Assembly (NCBI GenBank): GCA_017858735.1
Contig: JAFMBH010000022.1
Span: 1 to 46,375, forward strand
Origin: Bacteroidota bacterium
GTDB taxonomy: Bacteria > Bacteroidota > Bacteroidia > Chitinophagales > Saprospiraceae
Direction: 5' to 3'
DNA: 46,375 bases
Every line of letters starts with the position of its first letter. The stretch's first letter is position 1. Positions 25,976 through 34,597 of this stretch are shown in pieces. The translations under genes were made by a program, and so were the position numbers. The notes under the pieces were generated by a model. It did no database searches. It saw only the letters and a program-made list of their open reading frames with translations, and had not been told where the DNA came from.

Positions 25976-28531
25976 ATGCGATATTATTACTTTATACTTA
26001 TCCTCTTTTTGTCAAATGCAGCTGCTATCGCTCAAAAGGACACGGTTTTTATTTGGGTGGATGGCCTATGTGGCATGTGCAAAAATAGAATTGAAAAGGA
26101 GGCTATAAAGGTAGAAGGCGTAGGTGCAGTCAATTATAATGTGTACAATAATATTTTATCGGTTGTGCCTTCATCTGCCGCTTTCAATAACAATGCATTG
26201 CAAATGGCCATTGCTGGCATTGGGCATGATACAGAAAAATACAAGGCAGATTCCCTGGTGTATGAAAGTTTACACGAATGTTGCCATTATCGGGATCCCC
26301 AGTTAAGAGCAGATCATCTTGAAAAATTAGATGCTTCAGCATCGGTTTCAGGTACCGTTTATCTGAAAGGAGAGGGTAATATAATACCAGCCGTGGGTGC
26401 ATCCGTTTATTGGGAAGGTACCAATCTGGGTGAATTTACCAATGAAAATGGTGAATTTACCATTCCTCGTGCCGGTACAACTTCTCTTTTGGTTTTTTCC
26501 TACGTAGGCGAATCCTCAGATTCTGTAGATATGAGAGGTCAAAGGGAGATAAATATTACGCTCGGTGGGGGATATGAATTGCAGGCCATTGAAATTAGTT
26601 ATAAGAAAAAGGCGACATCTTATTCTTTTTTAACCCCGGGAAAAGTTCAACTCCTGGGGGAAGCGGAATTGGCCAAGGCAGCTTGTTGCAACTTATCGGA
26701 AAGTTTTGAAACTACCCCTTCCATAGATGTTTCTTTTACAGACGCCGTTACCGGAACAAGACAAATTGAAATGTTAGGGCTTTCCGGGGCTAATATGTTG
26801 ATTACCAGAGAAAATATTCCCGATATCCGTGGCCTTTCCGCTATTTATGGCCTGACTTTCTTGCCAGGAACCTGGGTGGAGGGTATTCAGTTAAGTCCTG
26901 GCATTGGGTCTGTAGCTAACGGTTTTGAAAGTATTTCAGGTCAAATAAACGTGGAATTAAAAAAACCTGAAAATAGTGAAAAACTATATTTTAACTTTTA
27001 TGCCAATGAAATGAATCGTTTTGAGGCTAATTTAAACCTCGCTCATTCGCTGAATGAAAACTTACACACAGGTTTGCTCTTGCATGCAAAAAGGCAGAGG
27101 GATCAAATGGACAGAAATGAGGATCATTTTATGGACGGCCCCATCGGTGATCAATTTATAGTGGCTAATCGCTGGAAATTTAATACCTCCAATGGAATAC
27201 AAGGTCAATGGGGCCTTAAAGGTACTTTTATTCAAAATAATAGCGGGCAGTTATCGGGTGAAAATCACGTCCATCCTGGAACAGGCGTGTATAATCCCTG
27301 GTTAGCCAGTATGGATACCCGTAGGGTGGAAGGTTGGTATAAAATGGGCTATTTATTCCCCGATAAACCAAAAACAAGTGTCGGTTTACAACTTTCAGCT
27401 TTAAATCACGATCAAACGGGTTTTTTTGGAAAAAGAAAATATGACGCTTTTCAACAATCTTTTTATGCGAATTTACTCTACCAATCTATTCTTGGAAGTA
27501 CAGACCATGTTTTTAAAAGTGGTTTGAGCTATCAGTATGATCGCTTTGATGAAACCATGGGCGAATCAAACTTCCTCAGAAATGAATCTGTTCCAGGCGT
27601 TTTTTCTGAATATACCTACAATTATTTAAATAAGGTTTCCCTTGTCGCAGGACTAAGAGCAGATGACCATAATCAATACGGGTTCTTTGTTACCCCGCGC
27701 TTACATTTTCGTTTTTCTCCCAATGAGAAAACAGCTTTTAGATTGGTTTCAGGCAGAGGTCAAAGGACGCCCTCTGTTTTTGCTGAAAATATAGGTGCTA
27801 TGGCTTCTTCCCGTAGTTATCAGATTGTAAATCCTCAGCCAAATATTCCTTATGGTCTGAACGCGGAGGTAGCCTGGAATTCTGGCATTAGTTTCTCTCA
27901 GGAATGGCAACTGTTTAATAAACCTACCATCTTAAATATAGAGCTTTTTCATACCCGATTTGTTAACCAGATAGTGGTAGATTACGATGCCAATCCTCAA
28001 AAAGTCTTATTCTATAATCTGTCGGGAAATTCTTATGCTACCAGCTTTCAATCGCAAGTGGACATAACCTTTTTTCCCTGGCTAGACGTTCGATTAGCCT
28101 ATCGTTTTAATGATGTCAAAACAACCTACCAATTAGACTTACTTCAGCGTCCTTTTGTGTCTAAACATAAGGCATTTGCGAATTTTGCCGTCGAAACTGC
28201 TTCGAGTGGTTGGAAATTGGACGCAACGATTCAATGGCAAGGTCAGAAAAGAATTCCAGACTTAAGTGGTAATCCGGCAGCAGTTTTCGCCATAGATGAA
28301 TCGCCAGATTTTTTTATTGTAAATGCTCAGGTAAGTAAATCTATTGGAAAAAAATTAGAACTGTATCTTGGGGTTGAAAATTTACTTAATTATAAACAAG
28401 ATTATCCTATCATTAGTGCCGACGACCCTTTCAGCGAATGGTTCGATGGCTCCATGGTCTGGGGTCCTGTTTTTGGTGGAATGGCCTATACTGGTCTTAG
28501 ATTTAAGATTGACTCTGCCTCCAAAAAATAA
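25976..28531 (+). CDS. TonB-dependent outer-membrane receptor with an N-terminal heavy-metal-binding domain
   Basis: An 851-residue outer-membrane receptor. After a signal peptide (AAAIAQ) comes a heavy-metal-associated (HMA) domain at about residues 20-90 with GLCGMCKNRI (Cys32 and Cys35). A second cysteine patch, HECCHYRD (Cys102-103), follows. Next is a carboxypeptidase-like domain (about 120-205: SGTVYLKGEG, TNENGEFTIP). The plug (about 215-330) includes the conserved KAACCNLSESFET and TDAVTGTRQIEMLGLSGAN. The rest is beta-barrel. The plug subtype and the metal domain suggest uptake or export of a transition metal such as copper, or a metal-chelate complex. Substrate is inference. It has its own promoter region and no partner genes downstream. 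Confidence 0.9.
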   Translation: MRYYYFILILFLSNAAAIAQKDTVFIWVDGLCGMCKNRIEKEAIKVEGVGAVNYNVYNNILSVVPSSAAFNNNALQMAIAGIGHDTEKYKADSLVYESLHECCHYRDPQLRADHLEKLDASASVSGTVYLKGEGNIIPAVGASVYWEGTNLGEFTNENGEFTIPRAGTTSLLVFSYVGESSDSVDMRGQREINITLGGGYELQAIEISYKKKATSYSFLTPGKVQLLGEAELAKAACCNLSESFETTPSIDVSFTDAVTGTRQIEMLGLSGANMLITRENIPDIRGLSAIYGLTFLPGTWVEGIQLSPGIGSVANGFESISGQINVELKKPENSEKLYFNFYANEMNRFEANLNLAHSLNENLHTGLLLHAKRQRDQMDRNEDHFMDGPIGDQFIVANRWKFNTSNGIQGQWGLKGTFIQNNSGQLSGENHVHPGTGVYNPWLASMDTRRVEGWYKMGYLFPDKPKTSVGLQLSALNHDQTGFFGKRKYDAFQQSFYANLLYQSILGSTDHVFKSGLSYQYDRFDETMGESNFLRNESVPGVFSEYTYNYLNKVSLVAGLRADDHNQYGFFVTPRLHFRFSPNEKTAFRLVSGRGQRTPSVFAENIGAMASSRSYQIVNPQPNIPYGLNAEVAWNSGISFSQEWQLFNKPTILNIELFHTRFVNQIVVDYDANPQKVLFYNLSGNSYATSFQSQVDITFFPWLDVRLAYRFNDVKTTYQLDLLQRPFVSKHKAFANFAVETASSGWKLDATIQWQGQKRIPDLSGNPAAVFAIDESPDFFIVNAQVSKSIGKKLELYLGVENLLNYKQDYPIISADDPFSEWFDGSMVWGPVFGGMAYTGLRFKIDSASKK

Positions 28532-28792
28532 TTAAAGCTAAATAAGCCAATGTGATGGGAGAGGATAAAAAATGGATTCGTTTTAAAGATTATTCCCGAT
28601 GGATAATAGATATTTTACGATAGGTTTTACAGGTTGAAATTCACCCCTAACGCTCGGTTCTGAATCAGGATTTACAGGATTTTGAGGATTACAGTGAACG
28701 TCTTCGTTTTAAACCTACTGTTTATGCGACGATGTATTCTTTCGTATAAACTCACAGGGCCATAGGCCCGCCATCTTTGTACGACTTAGTTG
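28532..28792. other. 261-bp convergent gap with a short-unit repeat and a GC hairpin
   Basis: No open frame worth calling. It holds the degenerate repeat described separately (28662-28694) and a hairpin GGGCC-ATA-GGCCC at 28757-28769. That hairpin has no T-run, so it is only a weak terminator candidate for either converging gene (TonB receptor, plus; rmlA operon, minus). Confidence 0.5.
28662..28694. repeat. Short direct-repeat cluster (GATTTACAGGATTTTGAGGATTACAG type)
   Basis: Three 9-10-bp units, CAGGATTTA, CAGGATTTTG and AGGATTACAG, run head to tail at 28666-28694. I recall similar strings of the form AATCAGGATTTACAGGAT as intergenic repeats in many Bacteroidota genomes. Origin and function are unknown. 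Confidence 0.5.
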
Positions 28793-29665
28793 TTAGAAGA
28801 CCTTCTTTTTCAACAGGGATAAAAGGTACAGTCCGTAGCCACTCTTTATGTAAAGGTTTCCAAGTTTTTCTAATTGTTCATCATCTATGAATCCCATTTG
28901 CCAGGCCACCTCTTCTATACAGCCAATTTTTAAGCCCTGTCTTTCTTCAATCACCTGAATAAACTGTCCAGCTTGCATTAAAGACTGGTGGGTGCCCGTG
29001 TCCAGCCAGGCAATACCTCTTCCCAATACGCTAACAGACAATTGTCCCATAGCTAAATAATGTCGATTAACATCGGTGATTTCGTATTCCCCTCTTGGAC
29101 TAGGTTGTAGATTTTTTGCAATATCTACAATTTGATTATCGTAAAAATATAAGCCGGGAACGGCAAAATTTGATTTTGGATTTTCAGGTTTTTCCTCAAT
29201 AGAAATAGCCCGGAAATGCTCGTCAAATGAAACTACCCCATACCTTTCCGGATCAGCTACGGCATAGGCAAATACTTTTCCCCCGGTAGGATTATTTGCA
29301 GCTTGCATAATTTCGTTCAAGCCATTTCCGTAAAAAATATTATCTCCAAGAATTAACGCGGCAGAATCACCATTAATAAAAGATTCTCCCAAGACGAACG
29401 CCTGTGCCAATCCGTTAGGTTCAAACTGAGGGACGTAAGAAAAATGACAACCAATCTGTGATCCGTCTCCTAATAATTTTTCAAAATTGGGAAGGTCCTC
29501 AGGGGTTGAAATGATTAAAATATCTTTTATTCCAGCTGACATTAAAGTTGACAGCGGATAATAAATCATGGGTTTGTCGTAAACTGGCATTAATTGTTTA
29601 CTTACGGCAAGGGTTAAGGGATATAGACGAGTACCTAATCCACCTGCTAAAATGATTCCTTTCAT
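28793..29665 (-). CDS. rmlA: Glucose-1-phosphate thymidylyltransferase
   Basis: A 290-residue nucleotidyltransferase that makes dTDP-glucose, the first step to dTDP-L-rhamnose and related surface sugars. The N-terminal signature [32 protein letters not shown] and [10 protein letters not shown] are diagnostic, with [19 protein letters not shown] in the middle. Length and motifs are typical. Its start overlaps the receiver gene stop by 4 bp (ATGA type), so it is translationally coupled to it. rmlB, rmlC and rmlD are not in this window, so the gene is separated from the usual pathway cluster. Confidence 0.96.
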   Translation of the reverse strand: MKGIILAGGLGTRLYPLTLAVSKQLMPVYDKPMIYYPLSTLMSAGIKDILIISTPEDLPNFEKLLGDGSQIGCHFSYVPQFEPNGLAQAFVLGESFINGDSAALILGDNIFYGNGLNEIMQAANNPTGGKVFAYAVADPERYGVVSFDEHFRAISIEEKPENPKSNFAVPGLYFYDNQIVDIAKNLQPSPRGEYEITDVNRHYLAMGQLSVSVLGRGIAWLDTGTHQSLMQAGQFIQVIEERQGLKIGCIEEVAWQMGFIDDEQLEKLGNLYIKSGYGLYLLSLLKKKVF

Positions 29666-30042
29666 GTTAAATTAATTAAGTTATTATTCATTATTCTTCT
29701 GGCTCTTAAAATAAGTTCCGCTGGTTTAAAGGGTTTCGGAAGGAAATCATCAACATTCAGGTCAAAAGCTGCCATAATACTTTCCTCCTCCTCAGGATCT
29801 GCTACTAATAGTATGCCTAAAGGAGAGGTATATTCTTTTCTTAATTTTTCAATAATGGCCAAACCTGTTTTCTTTTTCATATCCAAATCAACAATAAGCA
29901 TATTTGGCTTTTCGACAGAAATAAAATGTAAAATATCAGATAACTTAGGGCAATATAAGACCTGGTAACCTTGTTTTTTAAGCCTGAATTCAATAGCGGA
30001 TAAAAGGATTTCTTCGCTTTCCAAAATAACTATTTTTTTCAT
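29662..30042 (-). CDS. Receiver-domain response regulator without output domain
   Basis: A 126-residue single-domain response regulator. It keeps the phospho-acceptor Asp52 in LIVDLDM and the conserved Lys in PKPFKP near residue 105. The acidic pocket at the N-terminus reads LESEE rather than the usual DDD/DDE. The switch Thr/Ser after strand 4 is Ala (LLVAD). It therefore might still be phosphorylated, but the switch looks degenerate. There is no DNA-binding domain and no histidine kinase nearby. It is coupled to rmlA by a 4-bp overlap and sits 18 bp below the small hypothetical gene. Confidence 0.85.
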   Translation of the reverse strand: MKKIVILESEEILLSAIEFRLKKQGYQVLYCPKLSDILHFISVEKPNMLIVDLDMKKKTGLAIIEKLRKEYTSPLGILLVADPEEEESIMAAFDLNVDDFLPKPFKPAELILRARRIMNNNLINLT

Positions 30043-30060
30043 AATAAAACTAGGTTAGAA

Positions 30061-30408
30061 TTAATCCCTGGGTAAAAAAATAAATTGAGCGCCAAGATCA
30101 CTCAGAGTGAACAGACAAAAAAAGAAATCAGGATCTTTAAAAACACTTCTAAAATGATCCACTCTCTCCATTTGAATTATTTTCTTAGTGGCTAATTCTT
30201 CCAGGGTAGATATATTAAGGGACCATTTATTATTTGACGGGTTTCTTTGTACCAGAGGAATCCCAAGTTCAATATCTAACTGGGAAACAATAAAAATCGG
30301 ATATTTTGAAATACCCTCATCCAGTAAAGTTTCGGAGGCCTTATTCATCACAGATGAAAAAGGGATTAAATCATTTTTTAATTGTTGGTATTTTTCTTCC
30401 AGCTCCAT
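30061..30408 (-). CDS. Conserved hypothetical protein between rlmD and the receiver gene
   Basis: A 115-residue cytoplasmic protein I do not recognise. It starts MELEEKYQQLKNDLIPFSSV, a charged helix, followed by FIVSQLDIELGIPLVQRN and then SLNISTLEELATKKIIQMER, and ends with FFCLFTLSDLGAQFIFLPRD, a hydrophobic beta-rich tail. There are no signal peptide, membrane helix or cysteine motifs. It is 14 bp below rlmD and 18 bp above the receiver gene, so the four genes rlmD, this one, the receiver and rmlA are very likely one transcript. No function proposed. Confidence 0.75.
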   Translation of the reverse strand: MELEEKYQQLKNDLIPFSSVMNKASETLLDEGISKYPIFIVSQLDIELGIPLVQRNPSNNKWSLNISTLEELATKKIIQMERVDHFRSVFKDPDFFFCLFTLSDLGAQFIFLPRD

Positions 30409-30422
30409 GGGTTAATTAAGGA

Positions 30423-31829
30423 TTATTTCAGCGATAAAAGGGCAACATTTTCGATATGATGCGTGTGAGGGAACATATCAACGGCTTGCATTTGCAAAAT
30501 ATGGTATTTTTCTGAAAGAATATTTAAATCTCTTGCATGGGTTGCCGGATCGCAACTAACATACACTATTTTTGGCGCTGCTACAGCTAACAAAACGGCT
30601 ACTACGTCGGGATGCATACCTGCCCGGGGAGGGTCTGTTATAATCAGATCGGGTTTTCCAAACTGCTGAATAAGTTCTGAATGAAAAAGAAAGCGAACAT
30701 CTCCGGCGATAAAATCAACATTTTCAATGTTATTATCTTTGGCATTTACTTTAGCATCTTCAATAGCAGCGGCGATTTCTTCGATACCAATAATATGTTT
30801 TGCGTTGGCTGCCAGATAAAGCGCAATACTTCCCAGTCCGGTATAAAGATCATATACAATTTCTGTACCCGTTAGATTAGCGAAATCTTTAACTATATTG
30901 TAAAGATTGACTGCTTGTCTTGTATTGGTTTGGAAAAATGATTTTGGACCGATTTTGTAAGTCACATGGCCAAGTCTCTCGTGAATGGATGTTTTTCCTG
31001 CTAAATGATGCATTTCCAAATCATAGAGACTGTCGTTCATTTTAGTATTTACGCAATAAAACAAAGAAGTTATTTCTGGCAAAGCTGTTTTAACCTCATG
31101 TAAAAACAAGGATATTTTTTTTGCATCGTCTTCACCAAAGGCTATGACCACCATTATTTCTCCCAAGGTGGTCACTCTTAATAACAGGGTTCTCAAAAAG
31201 CCTTCGTGATTTCTAGGGTCATAAAAAGATAAGTCCTGTGAATAAGCTATCGTACGAACGGTATTGCGAATATGGTTTGCCGGTTCTTGCTGTAAGCTAC
31301 AGTGTTGTATGTCAATAACTTTATCGAATGCACCGGGGGGGTGAAATCCAAGAACGGGGGAAAATTTATCTTCTCCCATAGCCATTTCTGCATCGGTAAG
31401 CCACCGTCTGTTGCTGAAGGTGAATTCCATTTTGTTTCTATAAAAGTAAATGGGATCTGCTTTAAAAATGGGATGCCAAAGATCAACGCTAAGTTTGCCG
31501 ATTCTGGAAATAGCGTCTTTAACAACCTTTTCTTTTTGTTCCAACTGGGTGTCGTAGTTGAGATGCTGCCATTTACACCCACCACACTGGGCAAAATGGG
31601 AACAAACGGGTTCAACTCTGTTGGCGCTGAGGCTTAAATAAGACATAACCTGCCCTTTATAAAACCCCTTTCTTTTTCTAAAAACTTTAATCAGCGCTTT
31701 ATCACCTGGAACGGGACCAACGGCAAAAACGGTTTCACCTGTTAAGGATTTTCCAACACATTGTCCTTTATCGGCAATGCCATGAAAATGAACTTCTAGA
31801 ATGGACTCGGAAGATTTCTTTTGAGACAT
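30423..31829 (-). CDS. rlmD: 23S rRNA (uracil-5-)-methyltransferase
   Basis: A 468-residue SAM-dependent RNA methyltransferase of the RlmD/RumA type, which makes m5U in 23S rRNA. An N-terminal TRAM domain (about 1-65) is followed by the iron-sulfur site CSHFAQCGGCKWQHL plus a later Cys in HCSLQQ. The catalytic domain shows YDLYTGLGSIALYLA for SAM binding, DPPRAGMHP and VSCDPATHARDL with the nucleophilic Cys. I call RlmD, but a related TrmA/RlmC-type target cannot be excluded. The start at 31829 (MSQKKSSE) is an ATG; the upstream TTG at 31847 is not needed. A -7 box TAACTTTG lies just above it (31852-31845), overlapping the recA terminator hairpin. Confidence 0.9.
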   Translation of the reverse strand: MSQKKSSESILEVHFHGIADKGQCVGKSLTGETVFAVGPVPGDKALIKVFRKRKGFYKGQVMSYLSLSANRVEPVCSHFAQCGGCKWQHLNYDTQLEQKEKVVKDAISRIGKLSVDLWHPIFKADPIYFYRNKMEFTFSNRRWLTDAEMAMGEDKFSPVLGFHPPGAFDKVIDIQHCSLQQEPANHIRNTVRTIAYSQDLSFYDPRNHEGFLRTLLLRVTTLGEIMVVIAFGEDDAKKISLFLHEVKTALPEITSLFYCVNTKMNDSLYDLEMHHLAGKTSIHERLGHVTYKIGPKSFFQTNTRQAVNLYNIVKDFANLTGTEIVYDLYTGLGSIALYLAANAKHIIGIEEIAAAIEDAKVNAKDNNIENVDFIAGDVRFLFHSELIQQFGKPDLIITDPPRAGMHPDVVAVLLAVAAPKIVYVSCDPATHARDLNILSEKYHILQMQAVDMFPHTHHIENVALLSLK

Positions 31830-31844
31830 AAAACAATTTGTTAA

Positions 31845-31852
31845 CAAAGTTA
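31845..31852 (-). promoter_or_regulatory. -7 box of the rlmD operon
   Basis: On the minus strand it reads TAACTTTG, an exact TAnnTTTG match, 15 bp above the rlmD ATG at 31829. I see no TTG at the right spacing above it, so the -33 element is weak. It partly overlaps the hairpin at 31850-31880. Confidence 0.4.
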
Positions 31853-31880
31853 AGGGGACTCGAAGGTCGAATCCCCTTAA
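31850..31880 (-). terminator. Hairpin below recA, likely terminator
   Basis: TTAAGGGGA and TCCCCTTAA arms (perfect 9 bp) close a 13-nt interior that can itself pair TCGA with TCGA. It lies 45-75 bp downstream of the recA stop. No clear T-run follows on the minus strand, so it may rely on stem strength, or have a second role for rlmD. Confidence 0.5.
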
Positions 31881-31924
31881 AAATATATGATAATCTTAAA
31901 AATAAAAGCTTGATTATGATTTTA

Positions 31925-32998
31925 TCATACATCAGCACCGTCAAAAACATCCTCATCATCAATGACTGCAGCCGTTTTTGATTTACTGACTTCCAAACTT
32001 TTAAATTTTTCTTTAATTTTCAACTCCAGCTCATGAGCAACTTCTGGATTATCATCTAAAAATTGCTTTGCGCCTTCTCTGCCCTGCGCTATTTTAGCAC
32101 CATTATAACTGTACCAGCTACCACTTTTCTGAATAATGTCGTGTTCTGCACCAAGGTCAACAATTTCTCCATTTTTAGAGATACCTTCCCCAAAAGTAAT
32201 ATCAAATGAAGCCACCCGGAAAGGAGGCGCCATTTTATTTTTAACAATTTTGACTTTAACCTGATTTCCAACCAGATTTCCATCTTTATCTTTTATGGCT
32301 GCACCTGATTTACGAATATCCAAACGGATGGAGGCATAAAATTTAAGCGCATTTCCACCTGTTGTTGTTTCCGGGTTACCGAACATAACGCCAATTTTTT
32401 CCCTCAGCTGATTTATAAAAATACAGCAGCATTGGGTTTTACCTATGGCGGCAGTTAGCTTACGCATGGCCTGTGACATAAGTCTTGCTTGAAGACCCAT
32501 TTTGGAATCACCCATTTCGCCTTCAATCTCAGCTCTCGGTACTAAGGCAGCTACTGAATCTATGACTATAATATCGATAGCACCAGAACGAATTAGGTTT
32601 TCAGCAATCTCGAGCGCTTGTTCTCCGTTATCTGGCTGAGAAATTAATAAATTTTCAGTATCAACGCCCAGATTTTGTGCATAACCTCTGTCAAACGCGT
32701 GCTCTGCATCAATAAACGCAGCAATACCACCTTGTTTTTGTGACTCGGCAATAGCATGAATAGCCAGCGTCGTCTTTCCAGAAGATTCAGGCCCGTAAAT
32801 CTCAATAATTCTTCCCTTAGGAAATCCATTTATACCTAGTGCTATATCTAAACCTAGTGATCCCGTCTGAATTACATCAACTTGAACAACTTGTTTGTCA
32901 CCAAGCCGCATGATAGTACCCTTACCATAGGTTTTTTCCAATTTATCGACGGTTAACTGGAGCGCTTTTAATTTTGCCTCTTTTTCCTGTTGTGCCAT
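31925..32998 (-). CDS. recA: Recombinase RecA
   Basis: A 357-residue RecA, the strand-exchange ATPase of homologous recombination and the SOS response. It has the core motifs [16 protein letters not shown], Walker [11 protein letters not shown], Walker [20 protein letters not shown], loop-1 region [11 protein letters not shown], loop-2 region [16 protein letters not shown] and the C-terminal acidic tail ending [11 protein letters not shown]. Length is normal. The leader has a -7 box TACTTTTG and a 27-bp dyad that could be a LexA-type or other operator (33015-33041). The gene ends about 45 bp above a hairpin terminator. Confidence 0.98.
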   Translation of the reverse strand: MAQQEKEAKLKALQLTVDKLEKTYGKGTIMRLGDKQVVQVDVIQTGSLGLDIALGINGFPKGRIIEIYGPESSGKTTLAIHAIAESQKQGGIAAFIDAEHAFDRGYAQNLGVDTENLLISQPDNGEQALEIAENLIRSGAIDIIVIDSVAALVPRAEIEGEMGDSKMGLQARLMSQAMRKLTAAIGKTQCCCIFINQLREKIGVMFGNPETTTGGNALKFYASIRLDIRKSGAAIKDKDGNLVGNQVKVKIVKNKMAPPFRVASFDITFGEGISKNGEIVDLGAEHDIIQKSGSWYSYNGAKIAQGREGAKQFLDDNPEVAHELELKIKEKFKSLEVSKSKTAAVIDDEDVFDGADV

Positions 32999-33014
32999 TT
33001 ATTAAAGTGTTTTA

Positions 33015-33047
33015 TGTCAAGAAGGACAAACCCTTATGACAAAAGTA
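33015..33047 (-). promoter_or_regulatory. recA promoter -7 box and overlapping dyad
   Basis: On the minus strand TACTTTTG (33047-33040) matches TAnnTTTG, predicting a leader of about 35 nt. Just downstream of it is a dyad, TGTCA at 33015-33019 and TGACA at 33037-33041, with inner arms AAGG/CCTT at 33022-33025 and 33032-33035. The outer arm overlaps the -7 box, where bound protein would block RNA polymerase. The regulator, whether LexA or another, is not known. Confidence 0.5.
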
Positions 33048-33135
33048 AATAAATTGTTTGTAAAAGCAGTTAAAACGGACTACTTTTTAAAAAAAATGTT
33101 TGAATATGTAGGTTAAAGACAGTATATTGAAAAAA

Positions 33136-33375
33136 TCAGAGCGCAGTATCTCTAATTTTTTCTTTGCGGCTATAGGAAAGGATACTTTGTAGCGTTTTGT
33201 TAGCTGGGTTTTTTCTGAGCCTGGGCAAGCGTTGAATGGCTGTCTTCAGTTCTTTGTAGGTATCATTAAGATAACTATCTACGTGAAGCGCTTCCGTTAT
33301 CCGGATAGCATCGGTTTCGCTCGATTCGCTGTAGATAAACTGAAGAAGTTGGTTTTTGGTAATGCTTCTTTGCAT
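33136..33375 (-). CDS. Small acidic-start helical protein of unknown function
   Basis: A 79-residue protein starting MQRSITKNQLLQFIYSESS. It has two amphipathic helical segments, SETDAIRITEALHVDSYL and TYKELKTAIQRL, and a basic tail ending SILSYSRKEKIRDTAL. I think it belongs to a family of small Bacteroidota proteins with the pattern LLxFIY-E-s..-EaIxxAL, a loop, then TLxxILxYS. No function is established. The TTG at 33402 would add nine residues, so I use the ATG at 33375. It stands alone, 93 bp below the DUF2147 gene and 137 bp above recA. Confidence 0.65.
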   Translation of the reverse strand: MQRSITKNQLLQFIYSESSETDAIRITEALHVDSYLNDTYKELKTAIQRLPRLRKNPANKTLQSILSYSRKEKIRDTAL

Positions 33376-33468
33376 ATAACTTGGTATTAAAGGTAATATC
33401 AAAATAAAAACGGTTTCCTTTATACTAATATTGCCCTTAATACCAATGGTCCGGCGCAGCTGTTTACA

Positions 33469-33903
33469 TTAACTTTTTACGCGGTACCATGTTTGCGTGC
33501 GAGAAAGCCCTGTCCAATGTTTCCCCTTTACTTTTAATTCATCGTCAGTGGTCTCGGATAACCAAATGGTGCAATCGTAGTAGTTCCCTGTTACAGGATC
33601 TAAAATATTAGCTCCCTTCCATTCTTCGCCCGATTTTACTAACCCATCAATAAGGATCATACCAACCAACGGTTTATTCGCCTTTTCTCCTTTACACTTT
33701 TCACAAACGGTATCCGCTGGTTTTAATAACAATTTTGTTACTTTACCATAAACCTTTCCATTTTTTTCATAAAGCTCCATATAAGATTTAGCCTCTTTTG
33801 TCCCATCATCTATGGTTTTCCAAATGCCTAACGGACTTGATTTTTGTGCTGATAGTGCGGAAGTAAAAATCAGCAGACTTAAAGAAAAAACTAATTTCCA
33901 CAT
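33469..33903 (-). CDS. DUF2147-domain secreted protein
   Basis: A 144-residue exported protein. The signal peptide is MWKLVFSLSLLIFTSALSAQ. The body matches DUF2147: PLGIWKTIDDGTKEAKSYM, then GKVYGKVTKLL, CEKCKG, GMILIDGLVKSGEEWKGANI, LDPVTGNYYDCTIWL and a final TGLSRTQTWYRV. It is a lipocalin-like or calycin-like beta barrel by family. The CEKCKG pair may form a disulfide or bind a metal. Function unknown. It follows the gldD gene after 64 bp. Confidence 0.88.
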   Translation of the reverse strand: MWKLVFSLSLLIFTSALSAQKSSPLGIWKTIDDGTKEAKSYMELYEKNGKVYGKVTKLLLKPADTVCEKCKGEKANKPLVGMILIDGLVKSGEEWKGANILDPVTGNYYDCTIWLSETTDDELKVKGKHWTGLSRTQTWYRVKS

Positions 33904-33967
33904 GTAATAGTTAATTTTAAGATTAAGAAATGAATGTTTAAAAAGTATTGTAAAATAATAATCGATT

Positions 33968-34567
33968 TTATTCCGTCCACGAAAATTGGTCGATTATTTT
34001 TTGAATATCTTTAATCATAAAATCATGAATCGGTGCCAGGGAATCAATATCAATTTTTGATTTTACATAAAAAACACCCCTAACAAAATGTTTTTTATTG
34101 TCCGTAAGATAAAATTGATAAGGCGTAGCCGCGGGCCCTTTAATGTGAAATTCTATGCCTGTTACATCGGGCGATATATTTAGCTGCACCTCGTCAATGT
34201 AATTTGCCTTTTTGTTGTGAAAATGAGCCATTTTAAAAGCATCATTTACCAATTTATCCAATCGATTCTCTCTCGTAACAGGATAATAACTAAAGTGTAC
34301 ACTTCCATTAAATGAGGGTAATTGCAGGTTAAACCAATTATCCTTATTTGTTGATTCTCCTGTTAAGGACGAATCCCTGGTTACTACATAATAATCAGGA
34401 TATTGAAAGTGTATGGGAATATTCGCCTGTTTATAATCCACTAATTTACCTGATGGAAATTCAACGCGTGGGTATCCTCTTTGTTTAGGTGAGAGGATAT
34501 CGGAGCTCTCGCAACTGAAAAGAAAACTTATCAATAAAAAAGACAATAAACATGGTTTTTTATACAT
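33968..34567 (-). CDS. gldD: Gliding motility lipoprotein GldD
   Basis: A 199-residue lipoprotein with the signal peptide MYKKPCLLSFLLISFLFSC, whose lipobox Cys is residue 19. The body carries the GldD pattern: PKQRGYPRVEFP, WFNLQLPSFNGSVHFSYYPV, IEFHIKGPAATPYQFYLTD and HFVRGVFYV. GldD is required for gliding in Flavobacterium, and its gene is often beside gldE, ssb and mutY, as here. It lies 30 bp below gldE. Whether this organism glides cannot be told from this window, since the core gldK-N and sprA genes are elsewhere. Confidence 0.93.
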   Translation of the reverse strand: MYKKPCLLSFLLISFLFSCESSDILSPKQRGYPRVEFPSGKLVDYKQANIPIHFQYPDYYVVTRDSSLTGESTNKDNWFNLQLPSFNGSVHFSYYPVTRENRLDKLVNDAFKMAHFHNKKANYIDEVQLNISPDVTGIEFHIKGPAATPYQFYLTDNKKHFVRGVFYVKSKIDIDSLAPIHDFMIKDIQKIIDQFSWTE

Positions 34568-34597
34568 GGCGAAGTAATGAAAATGGTTTTATTTAGC

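Noticed and set aside
28757-28769. GGGCC-ATA-GGCCC hairpin as a terminator
   Set aside because: No T-run follows on either strand and the stem is only 5 bp, so I do not call it a terminator.
31302-31637. 111-codon plus-strand frame inside rlmD, and a longer minus-strand one at 31247-31615
   Set aside because: Both are other-frame readings of the RlmD gene with no domain match.
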